Assembly (NCBI RefSeq): GCF_004379255.2
Contig: NC_056036.1
Span: 42,433,576 to 42,497,575 of the forward strand
DNA length: 64,000 nt
Origin: Salvia splendens
Taxonomy: Eukaryota; Streptophyta; Magnoliopsida; Lamiales; Lamiaceae
Direction: 5' to 3'
The position numbers and the translations under genes were made by a program. The notes beneath the pieces are model-generated. The model was given only the letters and a program-made list of their open reading frames with translations. It was not told the DNA's origin and did not search any database. Shown here piece by piece: positions 58,679 to 64,000 of this stretch (positions are counted from its first letter, which is position 1; each line of letters opens with the position of its first letter).

Positions 58679-58892
58679 CAGGGGCGGACACAAATATAAA
58701 TATTAGTAAGGGCTATATTTTCAAAATATAGTTTGAAAATGTTTTTCTAGGTAATTTATGTGATTAATAAGTGCTTTAATATAAAAATAGGTATAAAAAA
58801 GGAATAAATTATAAAAATTTATTAAAAAAATGTCAAAAAACAATTCATTAAAGGCTAAAGCCTCGACCTTTGTCTATGTGGGTTCGCCCATG
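58679..58892. mobile_element. hAT MITE, 214 bp
   Basis: Ends are CAGGGGCGGAC and, in inverse, CATGGGCGAAC. The target duplication is a perfect 8 bp, ACTCCTAG (58671-58678 and 58893-58900). AT-rich interior, no coding region. The ends resemble those of the 1000-bp hAT element at 10360. Confidence 0.85.
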
Positions 58893-58900
58893 ACTCCTAG

Positions 58901-60204
58901 TAATGAAACTTTAGATAGTTGAGAATTATTTCATAGACAATTTGGAGTATAAAACATAACAAATAAAAGGTTACTTGTAAATATTTCTCTCAATTATATT
59001 GTTACAATCATTTTGAGTCATACTATTATAATTTTATGTCAGCAACTTTATTTCACTTACTCTACGTTCATCGATATAGCAACAATAATCCATAATAGTA
59101 ATTAAAATTGACTCCAAGAAAAAATGCCGATAAAGTGGAACAAAAGCTCATCTCATTTCACAAACAACATGCTCAACACATTGTGTAAATTATGGATTTC
59201 AAGAAATCCGTTTCACTATTGTAGGAATTTCATTATTAGCTGACACATGCGCCAAAGGCAATTTCAAATATGTGATCATAGCCTTAGTCATCTAATTTTC
59301 TCCATTAATCTAGAATATAAGTAGAGTACTAGTATAGGTTCTCTAGCATTCTTTCTATTTATTTCTATAAGGTCTTAGGAAGTGGTTTGATTTAGTTTGT
59401 TTTAATTTGACTTACTCCTAGTACTATATCCTTTTATATTTCAAATATTATAAATATGTGTAGAGCTCTTCACTATAATCTTAAAACCTTCATAGGTCTC
59501 TATTCACCTATTCTTATGCCAAACTAATAATTACTCTAACAAGTCAAATTGAACTTAAAAAAATTATTTAATAAATAGAATAGGACTAATAACAAGTGAA
59601 AAAGAGTACAACACTAATAATATCTATTAATGCGCAAAAGTTAATGAAATAAATAATAACAATGAAAAATAGAAAACAAACTAATCGATCAAATGCAATG
59701 AAGTTGATCGAAGAAGTGGGTGTCAACCATGTAGCCATGAGCTTGTAGCTTTGCTGAGTCATGTGGATTACCTGTCCCAATTCAAGTCTGATCAATACCT
59801 TGCACACTCTGACATTAGCTCCTCTACACATTCTTTATTAGTCAAAATTGTATCTCCCTCATCTTCTCGATTGAAGAGTATATCTCTACCTCATATCCAA
59901 CACTTTTTCCCAATTGGAAAATATATTTATAAGCGTTACAGTAGTCTCCGAAGACTATGATTGCATTGAGTTTCTTTTGGTACTCTCGGCAACAATATTC
60001 ATATTTATATTCATAATTCTCAATTCTAGATAACAAATAAAACCATAATTTTTATACTTTTCATAGTAAATTAAAATTCGATTGTGTTTTTTTCTTTTTG
60101 TCATTCACCAACAATAATCTTCTAGCAATTTATCACTCTATAATAATATATGCTAGCACGCTATAATAATAATAATATATCTTCATGCAACCTAACAATA
60201 AACA
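58901..60204. other. Intergenic AT-rich sequence
   Basis: 1.3 kb between the PPR upstream region and the second transposon cluster. No conserved coding sequence, repeat ends or RNA gene recognised. Confidence 0.45.
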
Positions 60205-60206
60205 TA

Positions 60207-60500
60207 CTCCCTCCGTTTTTTAAAAATAGCAACTCTTTCCATTTTAGTCCGTTCTTTAAAAATAACAACGTTCAAACTTTATATTTTAGGAAATCTTTAC
60301 ATCCATGTACATCAATTTATTTACCATTTATACCACTACAATTAACAACTTAAAGTGGACCTCATGATCCACTAACATTAATTTCATTACTTTTTTCTCT
60401 CTTGTTTTACCAATTTTTCTCCTCATATCTCTTACTTTACCAAATTGTGCATTTAAACCCTTGTCATTTCAAACCTCCCTATTTTTAAAAACGGAAAGAG
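60207..60500. mobile_element. Stowaway-like MITE, 294 bp
   Basis: It starts CTCCCTCCGTTTTTTAAAAATAG and ends CTATTTTTAAAAACGGAAAGAG, inverted copies, with TA at 60205-60206 and 60501-60502. Confidence 0.88.
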
Positions 60501-60586
60501 TAATAAATAGTACTCCCTTCGTCCCATAATGGATGTCACACTTGGGAATTGACACAGGATTTTAGAATGTGTTATTTTGTGTGTTA

Positions 60587-62132
60587 GAGCATCTCCAGTG
60601 GGCGGACATCCCACTAGGACATCCCAAAAATACCTCCTGTCACGTCACTAGGACTTCTCATCCCACTGCCACGTCACTAGGACATCCCCTCCTATGTCCG
60701 CCCTTCCCATCGCCCTTCCCACTAGGACATCCCGCAATAAAAAAAATCATACATTTACAAATAAAACAATTTACATTTTCGGAAATAAAATTTGACGTCA
60801 ACCCCTCCGAGTCCAAACCTCATATATTATTCGAAAAAATTACGGGAAAAATTAACAACTTCATCGGAAAAATTAACAACTTCATCGGAAAAAACATACA
60901 TGATTCGAAAAAAAAAATTACATACTAATAAAAAAAACTCCATACATTATCACGTCAGCCCCTCCGAGTCCAAACCTCTTCGATGATATCCTGCTGAAGT
61001 CGAACATGGGCATCTGTTTGCCGCATGTCGGCAAATGCACGCAGCTGCGCGACCTCTCCATGAGGTACCCCCATATTCACATTCGCGGTGGCCACGCCGT
61101 GACTTGGACCTGCACCCGTATCATCTTCGTTGGTCCACTGAGTCAGTTCCGCAGCTTCATTTTCGACAATCATGTTGTGCATTATGATACATGCGTACAT
61201 GATATCGCCGATGTTGGGAATATACCACTGCCGTGCATGACCCTTCACAACCGCCCACCGACTCTGGAGCACACCAAATGCCCGCTCCACATCCTTGCGC
61301 GCTGCTTCCTGACGGCTCGCAAAGTATGTCTTCTTTTGTCTGAGCGGATGCTTAATTGACTTCACAAAGATGGGCCAGTTTGGGTATATCCCATCCGCCA
61401 AATAGTACCCCATATTCTGCAGACACTCGACGGCTGTCGACTCGCCAATGTGGAGGTACTCGTCAAACATGTCGGCCGCGCCTCCATACGCCAGTTGTCT
61501 GATTGCGACAGTGCACTTCTGCAAGGGCGTGAGTCCGGGTTTGCCAGCTGCATCCTCTCTGATCCTAAAATACAGGTATCTTCTCTCTAAAGCACCCACG
61601 ATGTGCAGAAACAGCGGACGATGCATCCTAAAGCATCGTCGGAATAAGGCTTCCCCAAAACGCGGTTGCGGAGCGAAGTAGTCCGCATACAACCGAATAT
61701 GTGCAGCAATGTGGTCACGGGGTACTTGAGTTCGACGATGGATCGGCCGAGGTACTGCCGTCTGCTGCCGCCGCTGCAACCTCTGTTGTAGCTGCCTCTC
61801 TATCGCACCTTCAACAACGACCTCCAACTCATTCTCGCTATCACTTTAACTAGACATTCTAGATATACTTGAAATTAGAGATGTAGAGAGAGTAACTTGT
61901 TAACACAAGTGGTGCGAATGAAATAAAATTCAACGAGCAGTATATATAGAGTTTTAAAAAAAAAAATTTAAAAACGGGACGTCCGCCCGCCCGTCGCGCC
62001 GACGTCCGAGGACACCCGACGTCCTCACGGGACTCCGTATCCGACCCTAAACGCCACAATGGCGGACGTCCCGGTCGCCTGTCGCGACGTCCGACCGGAT
62101 GTCCGACCGAACGTCCGCCATTGGAGATGCTC
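60587..62132 (-). mobile_element. PIF/Harbinger element, family 4, minus orientation
   Basis: Left end GAGCATCTCCAGTGGGCGGAC, right end in inverse GAGCATCTCCAATGGCGGAC. TTA is duplicated at 60584-60586 and 62133-62135. It carries a transposase pseudogene and has GGACGTC-rich subterminal repeats. A minus-strand TATATATA box is at 61941-61948, and the leader ACAAGTGGTGCGAATGAAA is nearly identical to that of family 2 at about 17862-17880. Confidence 0.93.
60955..61857 (-). pseudogene. Harbinger transposase with early stop and in-frame loss of the catalytic core (family 4)
   Basis: The native ATG is probably at 61857-61855, but codon 4 is TAA (61848-61846). The frame is then open for 290 codons to 60955. 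The N-terminal region (RLYADYFAPQPRFGEALFRR, TPLQKCTVAIRQLA, ADMFDEYLHIGEST) and C-terminal region (RKDVERAFGVLQSRW, CIIMHNMIVENE) are good. Between ECLQ and NMGYYLADGIYP about 100 residues are missing relative to the intact copy at 11781, removing both catalytic Asp residues. The junction is near 61413-61421 and keeps the frame. It cannot be catalytic, but a DNA-binding remnant could still be made if translation starts downstream of the stop. Confidence 0.9.
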
Positions 62133-62342
62133 TTAGATGGAGAGAGAAATAATATATTTTTATTACCGTGAGAGATAACTTTTTCTAAAAAAAAAAGAAA
62201 TGTGACATATTTTGTGGGACAAACTAAAAAAGAAAGTGTGACATTTAGTATGAGACGGATGGAGTACTGTACATGAATTGATATTATGAATTGAGATCAA
62301 TTTGTAGGAAAATTGATTAGAAAGGAGTAAATACATGGTTTA

Positions 62343-63712
62343 GGCCATCCACAACGCTGTTCCTATACCGTTCCTATACCGTTCCTTAAACCACTATTTG
62401 AGGGCCCCACTGTACTTTTTTACTCCATTCCTTAACTAAGGAACGGAACCTGTAACCCTTCGTTCCTTAACCGTTCCTTAACCGTTCCTTAAATTACTAT
62501 TCATTCAATTTCATTTTTTTTATTTCCAACCCAATTCAATTTAAATAAACACACTTTAATAAAAAACAAATACACTTTATTAAAAAACACACAACATTAA
62601 AAAAAATCAACTTAAACTTAAAAAAAATAAAAAAAGCACACAATTAAAATCCTAAAAACATAAAAAACACAAAATAAAAAAACACACAATTAAACGTGGG
62701 AAAATAAAAAAACTACTCCGCCGGCGAATCATCCTTCGGAGGCGGTCGAGGGGGAGTCGGAAGGCCAAGTTGTGATGCCATATACACAATTCCGTTCCAC
62801 CAGGCCGTGAATTGGGCGTACGAGAAGCGGGAAGTGTCCGCCATTGTGGCGGTCATGTACGCCACCATAAGTGTGTCCGAGCCTCCCCGCGAGCCCGATC
62901 CCGAGCCAGGCGGTGTACACCGCCTTAGTTTCTTCGTTGTTGTACGGATGCCGACCCAGATCCTCCAGTTCCTCCTCCTCCTCCATCTCGGGTGCCTCAG
63001 ACGCAGCCCTAGAGCTTCCACCGCCTCGACTTCCTCCCTGGGTGGGTTCTACGGGGATATCCTCCCGAATTTGGGACAAACCCTGAGAAAGCCGCGAGCC
63101 GGGTGGTCGAGCGTAGGCATCCACATCGAAATTGGGTGGTTGGTACCCACCCGGCGTCGACGACCCGGAACCACCTAGTGTGTTGTACATGGTCTCCCAA
63201 TCGCCGAACGCGTTGAGATCCCACCCACCGGAGCCGCCACCGCCGTAATTCCCGTCGCCGGACATTTTGTGAAGGAGATTGAAATAGAAAATTGGAGAGG
63301 AATTGATGTTGGTTTAGGAAGAGTAGATGTGTAGTTGTGTGTGGAATGTAATAAATTAGGTGTATTTATAGAATAAGAAAATAAAAATAAAAATAAAAAA
63401 TTTTAAAAAAGTTAAAAAAACGGTAATATGACCGTTTAAAAAAAAATTTATAAAAATATATATATTTTTAAAAAAATTAATTATTGCGTCATTGCTGACG
63501 TGTCCCACTCGCGGGCCGGCGAGTGGGAAGCACGCACGAAGCGGGGAGCGCAACGTCGCCCGAGCGCGTGGCGGCACAAGCCGTGCCGCGTTCCGTGCCG
63601 TCGGCACGCGGAACGGAATGGGAACGGAACGGTGCGCCGCAACGCGTTCCGCGGCGAAACCGTTCCGGCGGAACGGCACGCGGAACGCCGGCGGAACGCG
63701 TTGCGGGTGCCC
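62343..63712 (-). mobile_element. PIF/Harbinger element, family 3, minus orientation, deletion copy
   Basis: Left end GGCCATCCACAACGC and right end, in inverse, GGGCACCCGCAACGC match the family 3 element at 14627-16597 in inverse. TTA is at 62340-62342 and 63713-63715. It differs mainly by a deletion of about 554 bp inside ORF1. Confidence 0.9.
62713..63265 (-). pseudogene. Harbinger ORF1 deletion copy (family 3)
   Basis: The N-terminus MSGDGNYGGGGSGGWDLN and the start of the Myb-like domain (HPYNNEETKAVYTAWL) are followed directly by a segment matching the C-terminus of the intact copy (FSYAQFTAWWNGIVYMASQL) but in another frame. The deletion corresponds to about 15475-16028 of the intact copy, leaves a shared CTC at the junction and shifts the frame. 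The read-through product is 178 aa without most of the DNA-binding domain. Confidence 0.9.
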
Positions 63713-63715
63713 TTA

Positions 63716-64000
63716 GAGCATCGGTAACGCTAGGGGCCGGGCCGCAAATCGCGAGTCCCGGCCCGTCCCATGCGTTACACGGAGGCGAGTCACGGCCCAG
63801 GCCGCTCCCGGGGCCGCGTTCCCGGCCTGGTGAGCATCCCGCGGCCCGGCTCGGCCTAGGGTTACACGGTGCGGGACGGGCCGCAAACCCCCAAAATGTA
63901 TTTTTTTTTTGTCCATTTATACCCATTTCTTCAATATTATTCCACCAATTTCTCCATTTCTATCCTCTAAATTATTTCAATATTTTTTCTAGGACGTGTA
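63716..64000 (+). mobile_element. Start of another PIF/Harbinger element (family 5), cut by the window end
   Basis: GAGCATCGGTAACGC directly follows the TTA (63713-63715) shared with the family 3 copy. The subterminal region is extremely GC-rich with GGGCCGC and CGGCCC motifs to about 63890, then turns into a T/C-rich leader as in the other elements. The right end lies outside the window, so the size and coding content are unknown. Confidence 0.65.

Larger units (their letters stand above)
60513..62264. mobile_element. Stowaway-like MITE split by a Harbinger insertion
   Basis: The left part is 60513-60586 (CTCCCTTCGTCCCATAATGG, TGTCACACTTG) and the right part 62133-62264 (AAAGTGTGACATTTAG, GACGGATGGAG). 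TA flanks at 60511-60512 and 62265-62266. Removing the inner element and one TTA restores a MITE of about 203 bp with complementary ends, giving the relative insertion order. Confidence 0.85.

Overview
This is nuclear genomic DNA of a flowering plant, most likely a eudicot. The evidence is spliced genes with GT-AG introns, a plastid biotin carboxylase gene, a class VIII myosin, a chloroplast-type PPR gene, a plastid FAD synthetase, a defensin-like peptide gene and dense plant transposon families (Stowaway, PIF/Harbinger, hAT). I cannot name the species from sequence alone; a lamiid such as a Lamiales member is only a guess.

Layout. 1-3683 (minus): an EF-hand Ca2+-binding protein gene broken by a frameshifting gap and two in-frame stops, running off the window start. 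4278-9301 (plus): biotin carboxylase subunit of plastid acetyl-CoA carboxylase, 16 coding exons, head to head with the pseudogene. 10320-18390: a transposon cluster of PIF/Harbinger elements with nested hAT insertions. It includes one intact Harbinger transposase (11781-13067) and one intact Harbinger ORF1/Myb-like gene (15088-16224) on different elements. 19953-21737: two-repeat MYB factor of the SRM1/DIVARICATA type. 24443-25431: GRAM-domain GEM-like protein. 26435-29012 (minus): F-box/LRR protein. 30564-32642 (minus): plastid FAD synthetase. 33720-37948: complete hAT element with perfect 8-bp target duplication and an apparently intact two-exon transposase. 38579-46161 (minus): myosin VIII, 23 coding exons. 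49625-50694: two-exon defensin-like secreted peptide with eight cysteines, too fragmented to show as a long ORF. 51599-51837: tRNA-derived SINE with a perfect 18-bp duplication. 52422-52493: tRNA-Thr(UGU), minus. 52629-55337: prefoldin subunit 5. 56227-58254 (minus): intronless PPR protein. 60207-64000: a second transposon cluster with nested Stowaway and Harbinger elements.

The host genes are ordinary single-copy housekeeping or regulatory genes and do not form one pathway. The GEM-like, F-box/LRR, FAD synthetase and prefoldin 5 genes are, from memory, also close together on Arabidopsis chromosome 5 (At5g23290 to At5g23360), so this part looks like old conserved microsynteny expanded by transposons.

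The most interesting material is mobile DNA. There are eight PIF/Harbinger copies in about five families. Only one keeps a transposase reading frame and a different one keeps ORF1. Two pairs abut through a single shared TTA. Also notable are the hAT element with dense CCGGCGGTT subterminal repeats, the defensin-like gene with a long-TIR foldback element in its intron, and repeated short tandem duplications in introns and leaders. Exon limits were placed by hand from reading frame, splice consensus and family alignment from memory; no database search was run.
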